DNA of 41,970 nucleotides from Ignavibacteriaceae bacterium. GTDB lineage: Bacteria > Bacteroidota > Ignavibacteria > Ignavibacteriales > Ignavibacteriaceae. A program made the position numbers and the translations under genes. Location: assembly GCA_020848375.1 (NCBI GenBank), contig JADLAF010000022.1, positions 74,663-116,632 of the forward strand, written 5' to 3'. The notes beneath the pieces were generated by a model that saw nothing but the letters and a program-made list of their open reading frames with translations, searched no databases and had not been told where the DNA came from. Positions 26,734 to 36,000 of this stretch are shown piece by piece. Position 1 is the stretch's first letter; each line of letters begins with the position of its first letter.

Positions 26734-26754
26734 TTTCTTTTAAAGAAACTTAAA
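26734..26754. promoter_or_regulatory. Overlapping palindromes between glmS and second TetR gene
   Basis: TTTCTTTTAAAGAAA (26734-26748) is a perfect 7-base inverted repeat around one base. Overlapping it, TTTAAAGAAACTTAAA (26739-26754) differs from the DtxR-operon palindrome at 13790-13805 at only 2 of 16 bases. Either could bind a regulator controlling the divergent glmS and tetR genes. The region is AT-rich, so chance similarity is possible. Confidence 0.35.
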
Positions 26755-26769
26755 ATGATATATTTTTCA

Positions 26770-26795
26770 GAAACTAAATAAACATTTTTCGTTTC
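26770..26795. promoter_or_regulatory. GAAAC/GTTTC inverted repeat upstream of second TetR gene
   Basis: GAAAC (26770-26774) and GTTTC (26791-26795) are separated by 16 bases and end 8 bases before the TetR ATG at 26804. The same half-sites at almost the same spacing (17 bases) lie before the first TetR gene. Given the near-identical recognition helices, this is a candidate shared operator. Confidence 0.45.
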
Positions 26796-26803
26796 CGATT
26801 TTC

Positions 26804-27466
26804 ATGTCAAAGTCATTGACTGGCCTCACAGATGTAGCAGATTCAGAAATTGCAGAAAGAATCCTTATTCTGGCAGAATCTCTGTTTTCCCAATTCGGGT
26901 TTACCCGTGTCACTATGAGTGAAATTGCTTCAGGACTCTCCATTAGTAAAAAGACTCTTTATAAGCATTTCAAAAACAAAGAAGAGATCATCCATGCCAT
27001 CCTAAACAGGACGAAGACAGCAATTGAAACCCATGTGGACCGCCTGCTTCATAATCAGGAACTTCCTTTCCTCAAAAAGCTGCATCTTCTGTTGGATTTT
27101 CTTGGCAAATCAAGTGCAAGGATGAAGGGTCCGCTCATTGAGGAACTTAAACAACACTACCCGAAGGTATATCAGGAAATTAAAGAATTTCAAAAAGAGA
27201 GGGGGCTAAACAAATTCACCGAATTGATTAAAGAAGGTGTTGACCGCAGCGTATTCAGAGGTGACATAAACACGGAGATAATAGTTTACATCTACATCAG
27301 TGCGGTCAGGGAGTTAATTGATCCCTCATTTCTCTCTACAACTGTACTTTCGGCCGACCAGGTATATGCTTACATTACCTCAATTCTGTTCGGAGGAATT
27401 CTGACAGAAAATTCGAGAAAAGAATTTTTATCAATGTCAAATCGTAATGGAAAGGAACTATTTTGA
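26804..27466 (+). CDS. TetR/AcrR-family regulator of the RND efflux operon
   Basis: 220 residues. The TetR helix-turn-helix is at about residues 36-57 (TMSEIASGLSISKKTLYKHF), then an all-helical sensor domain. It overlaps the TolC-like gene by 4 bases, so it is first in a four-gene efflux operon and probably its repressor. It resembles the TetR at 16851 in the recognition helix and in the C-terminal domain (DPSFLSTTVLS... versus HPDFILSTSYE..., then a GGILTE versus TGILTE ending), pointing to paralogues. Confidence 0.92.
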   Translation: MSKSLTGLTDVADSEIAERILILAESLFSQFGFTRVTMSEIASGLSISKKTLYKHFKNKEEIIHAILNRTKTAIETHVDRLLHNQELPFLKKLHLLLDFLGKSSARMKGPLIEELKQHYPKVYQEIKEFQKERGLNKFTELIKEGVDRSVFRGDINTEIIVYIYISAVRELIDPSFLSTTVLSADQVYAYITSILFGGILTENSRKEFLSMSNRNGKELF

Positions 27467-28782
27467 TACTCAGAATAATTTCACCTGTCTTCTTTATGTT
27501 TTTATTCCTTTTGAATCAATCCTGGTATGCGCAGGAAACGCTTTCACTTACCGAACAGGATGCCATTGAGACAGGGTTAAAAAACAATAAAGTACTAAAG
27601 AGTTTATATTATAAAACTGTTGCATCTGAGGCAAAATACAACGAGGCCGAAACCTATTCGCTTCCCTCACTAAAGTTTCAGGCATCATACACCCGTATGA
27701 GTGAAATCAGTCCATTTGTGTTCCCCACTCCTTTTGGCAATTTTTCTCTTAACCCGTCTCAACAAGACAATTATGCACTTAAGCTCTCTTTGATGCAACC
27801 ATTATATACCGGTAATAAAATATCGAGCGGAATAGATGCAGCAATGTTTATGAATCTTTCAGTAAAAGTTGAGTATCAAATGGAAGTACAAAACATGAAG
27901 CTGCAGATTCAGACAGCATATTGGAATTTGTATAAATCAGGGCTTATGAAACAACTCCTCGAAGAATCGTTGAATAATATATCCACAAGGGTCAAAGATG
28001 CAGAAAATCTCTTTAAACAAGGTATGCTTACTAAAAATGATTTACTCAAGATTCAGGTGCAACAGTCTGACGTAAAGTACCGGCTACTTGAGGTTACTGA
28101 TGCACATGTAATCGCCAATAGATACCTTTGCATGGTTTTGGGTTTAGAAGAAACCAGAACAGTGCTGACAGTTTCTGAAATTCAAGAACTTGAACAGAAC
28201 TCGCTTAACCCGGATGAATTAGTTCAGAGTGCATATACCGAACGAAATGATTTAAAAGCACACCAGCTAAAAATATTTGCCGCGAAAGAGCTAAAAGTTC
28301 AGGCGGAATCCGGTTGGTATCCGCAGCTATTTCTCTCCGGAAACTATTTGTACGCAAAACCAAATCAGAGATACTTCCCACCTGAGAATAAATTCCAGGA
28401 TGCATGGGATATAAGTGTTGTATTGAGTTATGACATTTGGAACTGGTTAGCGCCCGCTTATGCTACAGAACAGGCAGATGCAAATGTGGAACTTGCTGAG
28501 GAATCCCTCAATGCAATGAAAGACGTCGTCAGATTAGAGGTAATTCAGTATCACATGCAGATACAGCAGTCTTATGAAAAATTCCATGTCGCAAAGCTGG
28601 GGCTTGAACAGGCAGAAGAAAATATACGGCTGACAGAATCAAAATTCAAAGAGGGTATGTCAATGAGTTCTGAACTGATTGATGCTGAAACCTATTTAAT
28701 TCAGGCAAAGATAAACTACACAAATTCACTTATTGATTATAAACTTTCTTATGCCCGGCTCATGAAAGCTGCCGGTAAATAA
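27463..28782 (+). CDS. TolC-family outer-membrane efflux channel
   Basis: 439 residues from TTG 27463, overlapping the TetR stop (TTGA). The signal peptide ends near residue 24 (SWYAQ). The product has the duplicated outer-membrane efflux protein layout: two long coiled-coil helical pairs with strand segments between them (LKLSLMQPLYTGNKISSGIDAA and VVLSYDIWNWLAPAYATEQADA). The trimer forms a barrel plus periplasmic tunnel that docks on the adaptor of the next gene. It may also serve the ABC exporter at 17460-22538, which lacks its own channel gene. Confidence 0.93.
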   Translation: MILRIISPVFFMFLFLLNQSWYAQETLSLTEQDAIETGLKNNKVLKSLYYKTVASEAKYNEAETYSLPSLKFQASYTRMSEISPFVFPTPFGNFSLNPSQQDNYALKLSLMQPLYTGNKISSGIDAAMFMNLSVKVEYQMEVQNMKLQIQTAYWNLYKSGLMKQLLEESLNNISTRVKDAENLFKQGMLTKNDLLKIQVQQSDVKYRLLEVTDAHVIANRYLCMVLGLEETRTVLTVSEIQELEQNSLNPDELVQSAYTERNDLKAHQLKIFAAKELKVQAESGWYPQLFLSGNYLYAKPNQRYFPPENKFQDAWDISVVLSYDIWNWLAPAYATEQADANVELAEESLNAMKDVVRLEVIQYHMQIQQSYEKFHVAKLGLEQAEENIRLTESKFKEGMSMSSELIDAETYLIQAKINYTNSLIDYKLSYARLMKAAGK

Positions 28783-28800
28783 AGAAAGGGAAAACACAAT

Positions 28801-29862
28801 ATGTCAAAAAGAAAACTGATGCTGCTTGCTGTATTTATTTTACTCTCCGGTTTTATAGTTGCTATCTTACTTTATAACCTGTCCAAAACAGAAGACCAGT
28901 CAGGCGGATGGAAATCAGATAAGCATTATGTATCAGTTACCAAAGCCACCAGGGAAATAGTTTCTGACGAGGCCTCGCTGACCGGTACCACGAATCCTTA
29001 TAGTGATATCAATCTTATCTCCGAAACGAGCGGTAAGGTTACTGCAATTTATTTTAACACCGGAGATTTCGTTTCAAAAGGTCAGCTTTTAGCTCAGGTT
29101 GATGATGAACTTAGACTGGCAGCTTATGAAAACGCAAAAGTGCTGCACGAAAAAATGCTGAACGATTTTGAAAGAGCAGAAAATCTGTTTAAGACAAATT
29201 CAATAACTGAATCACAATTCGAAGCGGCAAAAACCGGACTTTCGCAGGCCGAAACCAATCTTAAGGTGACGCGCCGCCAGTATCAGGATACTAAAATCAC
29301 CACTCCAGTTTCAGGATTTGTTACTGTAAAAAACATCGATGTTGGCTTTACGCTTCAAGGTCCCCCCGCCCCATCCTTTATTGCAAATATAGCGGATATC
29401 AGCCGTTTAAAGATTAAAGTTCCGGTTCCAGAAAAGCTCGCCTTTAAGCTGAAAAAAGGTGCAAAAGCAGAAATCGAAACCGATGTATATCCTAATCAGA
29501 AATTTACGGGAACACTATTGTCTGTCAGTGTAAAAGGGGATGAAGCGCATACCTATCCTGTCGAAATTGTAGTCCAAAACAACAACTATCTTCTTAAAGC
29601 AGGAATGTTTGCGCGTGTCAGGTTATACTCAGGAGAAGAAAAAGAAGCACTTCTTATACCACGTAAAGCACTGCTGGAAAGCAAAAAGGAATCCGCTGTT
29701 TACATCGTCCGAGACGGCAAAGCATATTTCACAAGAATCATTACAGGAATAGAGTCAGGAACTGAGATCGAAGTTATTTCAGGGCTGAATTCCGGCGATC
29801 TTGTTGTAACCTCCGGACAGAATTTGCTAGCAGACGGCATTCTGGTTGAGATAGTTGATTAG
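28801..29862 (+). CDS. RND efflux periplasmic adaptor (HlyD/AcrA family)
   Basis: 353 residues with an N-terminal signal anchor (about 5-26). The lipoyl half-motif GKVTAIYFNTGDFVSKGQLLAQV is followed by a short coiled-coil hairpin (about 105-165), the second lipoyl half (TTPVSGFVTVKNIDVGFTL), a beta-barrel and a membrane-proximal domain ending SGLNSGDLVVTSGQNLL. It bridges the RND pump to the TolC channel. A purine-rich AAAGGG sequence lies about 10 bases before the ATG, one of the few Shine-Dalgarno-like sites in the window. Confidence 0.93.
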   Translation: MSKRKLMLLAVFILLSGFIVAILLYNLSKTEDQSGGWKSDKHYVSVTKATREIVSDEASLTGTTNPYSDINLISETSGKVTAIYFNTGDFVSKGQLLAQVDDELRLAAYENAKVLHEKMLNDFERAENLFKTNSITESQFEAAKTGLSQAETNLKVTRRQYQDTKITTPVSGFVTVKNIDVGFTLQGPPAPSFIANIADISRLKIKVPVPEKLAFKLKKGAKAEIETDVYPNQKFTGTLLSVSVKGDEAHTYPVEIVVQNNNYLLKAGMFARVRLYSGEEKEALLIPRKALLESKKESAVYIVRDGKAYFTRIITGIESGTEIEVISGLNSGDLVVTSGQNLLADGILVEIVD

Positions 29863-29873
29863 AAAGAAATGCA

Positions 29874-32800
29874 ATGACTATAACTGAACTTTCTATCAAG
29901 CGTCCGTCCCTGATTATTGTCATCTTTTTGTCATTAACCCTGCTGGGTTTGTTCAGCTACACACAGTTGAAATATGAGCTGATCCCCAAAGTAAGCCCGC
30001 CTGTTATAACCGTTATGACCATTTATCCAGGGGCTTCACCCAATGAGGTGGAAAACGGTGTATCCAAGATTATTGAAGACGCACTTTCTGGAATGGATAA
30101 AGTTTCAGAAATCCGTTCAACATCGCAGGAGGGGCTTTCGTTTGTTGTTGTTGAACTACTCAATTCAGCCGATGTTGATATCTCCCTTCAGGATGCAATA
30201 CGGAAAGTTGGTGAAGTTTCCTTCCAACTGCCGGAAGGAGCTAAAAGCCCGACTGTATCTAAAATTGCATTAGACGAAATTCCAGTTCTAAGAATTGGCG
30301 TAACCGGGAACATGGAACCAAAAGAGTTTTTTACATTCATCGATGATCAGATCAAGCCGCAAATTTCCAAAATTCCGGGTGTGGGTCAAATCGTTTTGAT
30401 CGGAGGAGAAAAGAGAGAAATTAAAATCAATCTTAATCAGGATAAACTCCGTTCGTTGAACATTCCTTCAACCCTTGTAGCTCAGATAGTCAGAAGCAGC
30501 AATCTTGACTTCCCTACCGGAATTATTAAAGACAATGATTTGCAGTTTGTTGTGAGAATAGCCGGTAAATTCGAAACAATTGATCAGATCAGAAAACTCC
30601 CGATAACAATCTCCCGAAATGGAGGACCTATCTATCTTGAAGACCTGGCAGAGATAGAAGACGGCATAGAGGATCTCAAAAATATCACCCGCCTGAATGG
30701 CAGGGATATGATCGGGCTAAATGTATCCAAACAGACTGATGCAAATTCAGTTGAAGTAGCTGAGTTGGTTAGAAGCCAGTTAAATGAACTTGAATTGCTT
30801 TACAAAGATGAAAGATTAAATTTTAAAATAGCACAAGATGGCTCACTGTTCACCGTCCGTGCTGCTGAAGCTGTAAAATTTGATCTTGGTGTGGCGGTGT
30901 TTCTAGTTGCTCTGGTGATGCTGCTTTTTCTTCACAGTGTACGAAATTCTGTTATAATACTCATAGCTATACCGGCTTCACTTGTTTCAACCTTTATTGC
31001 GATGTACACCTTTGGGTTTACATTAAACCTCATGACATTGCTTGGTCTTTCACTGGTAGTGGGAATTCTTGTTGATGACTCAATTGTTGTGCTTGAAAAT
31101 ATCTATCTCCATCTTGAAAACGGCGAACACAAAAGAACTGCTGCTCTGCGCGGGAGGAATGAAATCGGTTTTGCCGCACTTGCCATAACTATGGTTGATA
31201 TTGCAGTATTTCTGCCGCTTGGGTTAGTCAGTGGTATTATCGGTAATATAATGAGACAATTTTCTCTGGTTGTCGTGTTCTCAACCCTGATGAGTCTTTT
31301 TGTTTCGTTTACCATAACGCCCATGCTTGCCTCTCGTTTCGGCAAACTTGAGCGGCTAACAAAAGAATCAATAGCAGGTAGAACGGCACTCTGGTTTGAA
31401 AAGTCTTTTCATCTATTTACTGAGCGATATATAAATCTGCTGAAGTGGAGTCTGGTTAATAAAAAGAAGGTATTCCTCCTTACCATAATCATTTTTTTTG
31501 CCTCTGTGGCATTGATACCGCTTGGGTTTATCGGGTCTGAATTTTTAGCAGTTGCAGACAGAGGTCAGTTTGCTATTACAGTTGAACTGCCGCCCGGTAC
31601 AAAACTTCAGGAAACAAACAGAGTTTCTGACGGAATTGAAAGAATGATAAATGCCCTTCCGGAAGTTCAATCAACCTACGTAACAGTTGGAGCATCAAAC
31701 GAAGGGCTGATTGGGTTCAGCCAAAATAATGTCTCGGAAATTAATGTCACATTGGTTGACAAATGGGACAGATCAAAAAATACTCAGGAGGTGATGAATG
31801 CCATCAAATCTGAGATTGTTAAAGTTCCGGGTATCAAAGTCCGAATTAATCCTATTGGTCTTTTCGGTATCGCTGACTGGACTCCTATTCAGATGGCAAT
31901 CAGCGGCACCAATGTTGATTCTGTAAGACTGGCTGCTGAAATGATAAAAGAGGCCGTTTCACTGGTACCTGGAACTGCTGATGTAAGATTAGGTTCAGAA
32001 TCAGGCAATCCCGAAACACGTGTAATAATTGACCGGGAAAAACTCAATCAATTTGGTTTAAGTATTGCTGAGGTTGGCGCGGCAGTAAGAATAGCACTGA
32101 CTGGTGATGATCAGTCAAAATTCAGAGATGGTAATACTGAATATACCATACGAATCAGACTGGACTCTTACGACAGAAATTCAATTGAGGACTTATCAGT
32201 TATCCATTTTATCAACCGAAAAGGACAGAAAATTGAACTCGGTCAGTTCGCATCAATCGTGAGGTCAACCGGGCCTACAAAACTCCAGAGGCAGAACAGG
32301 AACAGTTCTGTTCTCTTGTTTTCACAAGCAGTCGGAAGACCAAGCGGAACTATTTCACAGGAAATCGGCACTTCAATTGCGGCACTACCCCTGCCAAAGG
32401 GAATTAACGTAACGTTTCTTGGTGATGTTAAACATCAGAATGAATCATTTGCCAGTCTGGGACTCGCTCTCCTTGCCGCAATCATTTTCACTTATCTAAT
32501 AATGGTTGCGTTGTATGATTCTTTCTTCTATCCATTTGTTGTCTTGTTCTCCGTGCCCCTTGCAATCATTGGCGCGCTGTTTGCGCTGGCACTCACGAAT
32601 AAAGCGTTAAGTATTTTCTCGATACTCGGTATAATAATGCTTGTGGGTCTCGTGGGTAAAAACGCGATACTGCTTGTTGACCGTACAAATGCGATGAGAG
32701 AAAAAGGAATGGCACTCTATGACGCAATACTGGATGCTGGGAAAATGCGGCTACGACCTATCATGATGACCACACTCACAATGATTTTTGGTATGATGCC

Positions 32801-32978
32801 CATTGCACTTTCGGCCTCGGAGGGAGCAGAGTGGAAATCCGGCTTGGCCTGGGCGCTAATAGGAGGGCTGACCAGTTCTCTGTTACTGACTCTCATTATC
32901 GTACCCATTGTTTATCAGGTCATGGATGGCTTTATAAGCAAACTTAACCGCGGAATTCAAAGATTTACAGGAGATTAA
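29874..32978 (+). CDS. RND-type multidrug efflux pump (HAE1/AcrB-like)
   Basis: 1034 residues, full length for the family, with twelve membrane helices and two large periplasmic loops. The proton-relay residues are present: D401 and D402 in VDDSIVVLEN (helix 4), K929 in GKNAIL (helix 10) and the RLRPI Arg that follows. The N-terminus MTITELSIKRPSLIIVI is typical of the HAE1 family of drug and solvent exporters rather than the heavy-metal CusA group. Together with the adaptor, TolC and TetR genes it forms a complete tripartite system. It starts 11 bases after the adaptor gene and is followed at once by a strong hairpin. Confidence 0.95.
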   Translation: MTITELSIKRPSLIIVIFLSLTLLGLFSYTQLKYELIPKVSPPVITVMTIYPGASPNEVENGVSKIIEDALSGMDKVSEIRSTSQEGLSFVVVELLNSADVDISLQDAIRKVGEVSFQLPEGAKSPTVSKIALDEIPVLRIGVTGNMEPKEFFTFIDDQIKPQISKIPGVGQIVLIGGEKREIKINLNQDKLRSLNIPSTLVAQIVRSSNLDFPTGIIKDNDLQFVVRIAGKFETIDQIRKLPITISRNGGPIYLEDLAEIEDGIEDLKNITRLNGRDMIGLNVSKQTDANSVEVAELVRSQLNELELLYKDERLNFKIAQDGSLFTVRAAEAVKFDLGVAVFLVALVMLLFLHSVRNSVIILIAIPASLVSTFIAMYTFGFTLNLMTLLGLSLVVGILVDDSIVVLENIYLHLENGEHKRTAALRGRNEIGFAALAITMVDIAVFLPLGLVSGIIGNIMRQFSLVVVFSTLMSLFVSFTITPMLASRFGKLERLTKESIAGRTALWFEKSFHLFTERYINLLKWSLVNKKKVFLLTIIIFFASVALIPLGFIGSEFLAVADRGQFAITVELPPGTKLQETNRVSDGIERMINALPEVQSTYVTVGASNEGLIGFSQNNVSEINVTLVDKWDRSKNTQEVMNAIKSEIVKVPGIKVRINPIGLFGIADWTPIQMAISGTNVDSVRLAAEMIKEAVSLVPGTADVRLGSESGNPETRVIIDREKLNQFGLSIAEVGAAVRIALTGDDQSKFRDGNTEYTIRIRLDSYDRNSIEDLSVIHFINRKGQKIELGQFASIVRSTGPTKLQRQNRNSSVLLFSQAVGRPSGTISQEIGTSIAALPLPKGINVTFLGDVKHQNESFASLGLALLAAIIFTYLIMVALYDSFFYPFVVLFSVPLAIIGALFALALTNKALSIFSILGIIMLVGLVGKNAILLVDRTNAMREKGMALYDAILDAGKMRLRPIMMTTLTMIFGMMPIALSASEGAEWKSGLAWALIGGLTSSLLLTLIIVPIVYQVMDGFISKLNRGIQRFTGD

Positions 32979-32985
32979 AAATGAA

Positions 32986-33012
32986 AAAGGGCACTTAAAA
33001 AAAGTGCCCTTT
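32986..33012. terminator. Bidirectional Rho-independent terminator
   Basis: AAAGGGCACTT (32986-32996) and AAGTGCCCTTT (33002-33012) form a perfect 11-bp stem with an AAAAA loop, 7 bases after the RND stop. A T-rich tract follows on the plus strand (ATCTTTTTTATTT) and an A-rich tract precedes it, so it can end both the RND operon and the convergent C25 gene, whose stop is at 33020. Confidence 0.88.
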
Positions 33013-33019
33013 ATCTTTT

Positions 33020-36000
33020 TTATTTCATCTTAACTAATTTCTTGATTACTTCTTTTGTCTTGTCGCCGTATTTAGAAACTAACTTATAGAAGTAAACGCC
33101 GTTGGCTATCTCATCACCGTCCTCATCTCTTCCATCCCAGAAGATCTTATTAAAGTTAATCGAGTACTGCGACTTAGCAATGTTAAATTCTCTGATCTGC
33201 CTTCCGGCAACAGTAAAGATTTTAATCTTTATTTCATCTGGTGTATTGGTCCCACGAAGTTCAAATGTAAAGTAAGTTTCTGAACTGAAAGGATTGGGAT
33301 AGTTATATATTACATCAATATCATCTACGTCATACACAAAGAAGACCGTTCTTCGGTAAGTTGAATCAAAGAAATTACCAGAGGCATCCTTTGCCAGAAC
33401 ATCCAATGTATGTCTTCCCCGTGTCAGGGTAGGTTTCCAGGTAAGTTTTGCCTCACTGTTTGGGTATGGTATATATTGAAAATCAATTTTATCTCTGAAA
33501 TAACTCATCGGAATATTATCATAAATCAGAGTAAACAGAGTAGTATCAAGTGGCAGCGGACTGTTATCCTTGAGTGTGATTACAATCTCGGGACGTTTTG
33601 AGATAATGTCACCGTTAATTATTTCCTTGCCGTCTATGGTTATAGTAAAATTCGGATTGACACTGTCTCTGGCAACAAAGAAGTTCTTGTTCAGAAGGTT
33701 ATTAAATCCGTAATACTCCTGTCCGTTGTATTCAAATGCAGTTTTGACCGTCTGATCAAATATTAACTGCGAAGTATTTATGGTTGCAGATGTCTCGAAA
33801 TTAGAATCTGCATCTATTACCGCTGGAACCGTATAAAACGGATCATCTTCATCATTCAGATAAAACTTCATTTTTACAGTATCAGATTTTGCTTCACCAT
33901 AATTAAAAAGTGCAGCTTTCATCAGTATATCCATACCCTGCAGGAGTGAATCAGGTGTAAATGTAATTGCTTCATTTTTCCAAAGAAGTTCTGGTAAACC
34001 AGTATATTCAACCTGTAGTTCCGAAAAGGAAAGCGGATTCACAATTGTATAAGCCGAATCTGTAATTGATGCTTGCATCTTTAGCGATGAATAGCGAACC
34101 GGGTCAATGCCTGATAAATTCAACGGCGATGAAAAATTAACGGCTAAGGTATCCCACTGTCTGGCTGATTTATCATATCCGAACAGGACAGGTGTAAAAT
34201 GAGATGTCGCACTAGTATTTTCTAGGGTATAATGCAGACCCTTCCAATGAGTTGCCGGACCAATTTCAGGTGATAAAATTACTCCGTTTGCGTCAAGATA
34301 GCGTCCTGGGTAACGGGCCAGTTCACCAATTCGGGGAAATCCGGGACGATAAACTGATGCATAGACATGGTTGTTCTTCCAGTCATAAGCCCATGAGTAA
34401 TACCGTACATGCTGATTTGGATCTTCAACAAACCAGGGTATCCATTCCTCCTCGAAATAGCCATCAGCAATCCGGATTCTTCTGAGATATCCTGAAATAT
34501 AATTTTCATAAGGATAAAAGTAACCGTCAGCTACAAAAAAATTAGTGAATCCCTGAAAGCTGCTGATGTTTTCATAAAAATGTTCCGTTACAACCTCCCA
34601 GTTATTTGAGGGGTCAAACACTCTTAAAGTATATCGCGGGCGGTTAAGACTATCGCGTATTGCCAGATTATAAACATACTGGCTATCAGAGGTCAAATAA
34701 TAGGAACCTGGGGCAACCTTGCCAGCCGTCTTTTCGATAAATCCGGCAGAGACATCAACACTATCTGTTACACCAGTTTCGGGATGTACCCTTAGTACTT
34801 TATAAGGAGTTGCAATCGGGAAGTACAGATAACCATCCGAATGATAGGTCATTTGATCCCCTATCCTGTGATGGAAACCGGGTACCATGCCGTAATATTG
34901 TCCCTCAACAGTTCCCTCGTTTCCAGTGCCAAATTTATAGATTCTGGTTCTTCCTGTTGAATCTCCGTAAAGAGTTAACATCCAGTACCATAAATTTGAA
35001 ACATAAAAATACTTACCATCAGTAGTGATACAGCTAAGCCCGAGATTAAATGAAACTGTTGAATCGAGTTTAAACTCTTTAATTAGTCTGTTAATTTGTG
35101 GTTTAGGCGGCAATGGCGTAACGTTAAGCGCTAAGGTCTGATTGGAAGAAATATAATTTACGTTTTCACGAGTGAATAACTGAAGCTGATTCTTGCTTAG
35201 AATATATCCATCTTTTGCTTCTGCGAAGACAGAGAAAGTCCTGATCGGAGTCCATCTGCCGAAATTCTCACCGTCAAAAATTCTTGTTCTCCAGAAGTAT
35301 ATCCCATTTTGAAGCTGTGCATTATAAGAAACAATGCCATCCTGGGCAGCAAGCGCGGCAGTTGAAACAATAGGTGAGGTAAACAATAATGAAGTATCAA
35401 TTTCAATATAGTAATCAAGATTCCTGCCAAGATACAATCCGTAATCTGATAGCTTGAAATCAACAGATCCATTTGTGAAACGTTTTCCGTCCAACGGAAC
35501 AATTATACTGGGATTATTTATATTAAACACGACCATCTGAACAGATGCTTCATTATCAGACAGATCAATTTCGCTGATCTGCTGCGCCAGATTTATTTTT
35601 GCAATAAGATTGAACAATCCGCCGGCATAGGGTTTCCAGTTAAAGATAACAGAATCAGCATTACCGAATACCGGAATCTTTTGTGAAGCTATATAACCTG
35701 TTGTATCCTGATTAGAAAAATAAAGTTCAACCAGCACGGAGTCATTCTTTGATATACCAAGGTTTTGGAGCTTTATTTTGATGTCAAGTGAATCACCCAG
35801 TACAGGATTACTGTTCGAGAGAATGATATCTGAAGGTCTAACCGCAAAATCAGCATCAGTAGGCAGTGCCATTTGAAGCACCGGGTCTCCGAGCAGCGTA
35901 AGCAGCGCGATTTGATTTGCATAATAACCAACCGGCGGAGTCAGGGCTTTGGAAAACATGATTGACTTACCAAGACTGTAATTTCTGTTGGTAAAAACCT

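Noticed and set aside
26619-26803. glmS ribozyme or riboswitch upstream of glmS
   Set aside because: The 185 bases show only AT-rich palindromes and none of the conserved ribozyme core; the glmS ribozyme is known mainly from Firmicutes.
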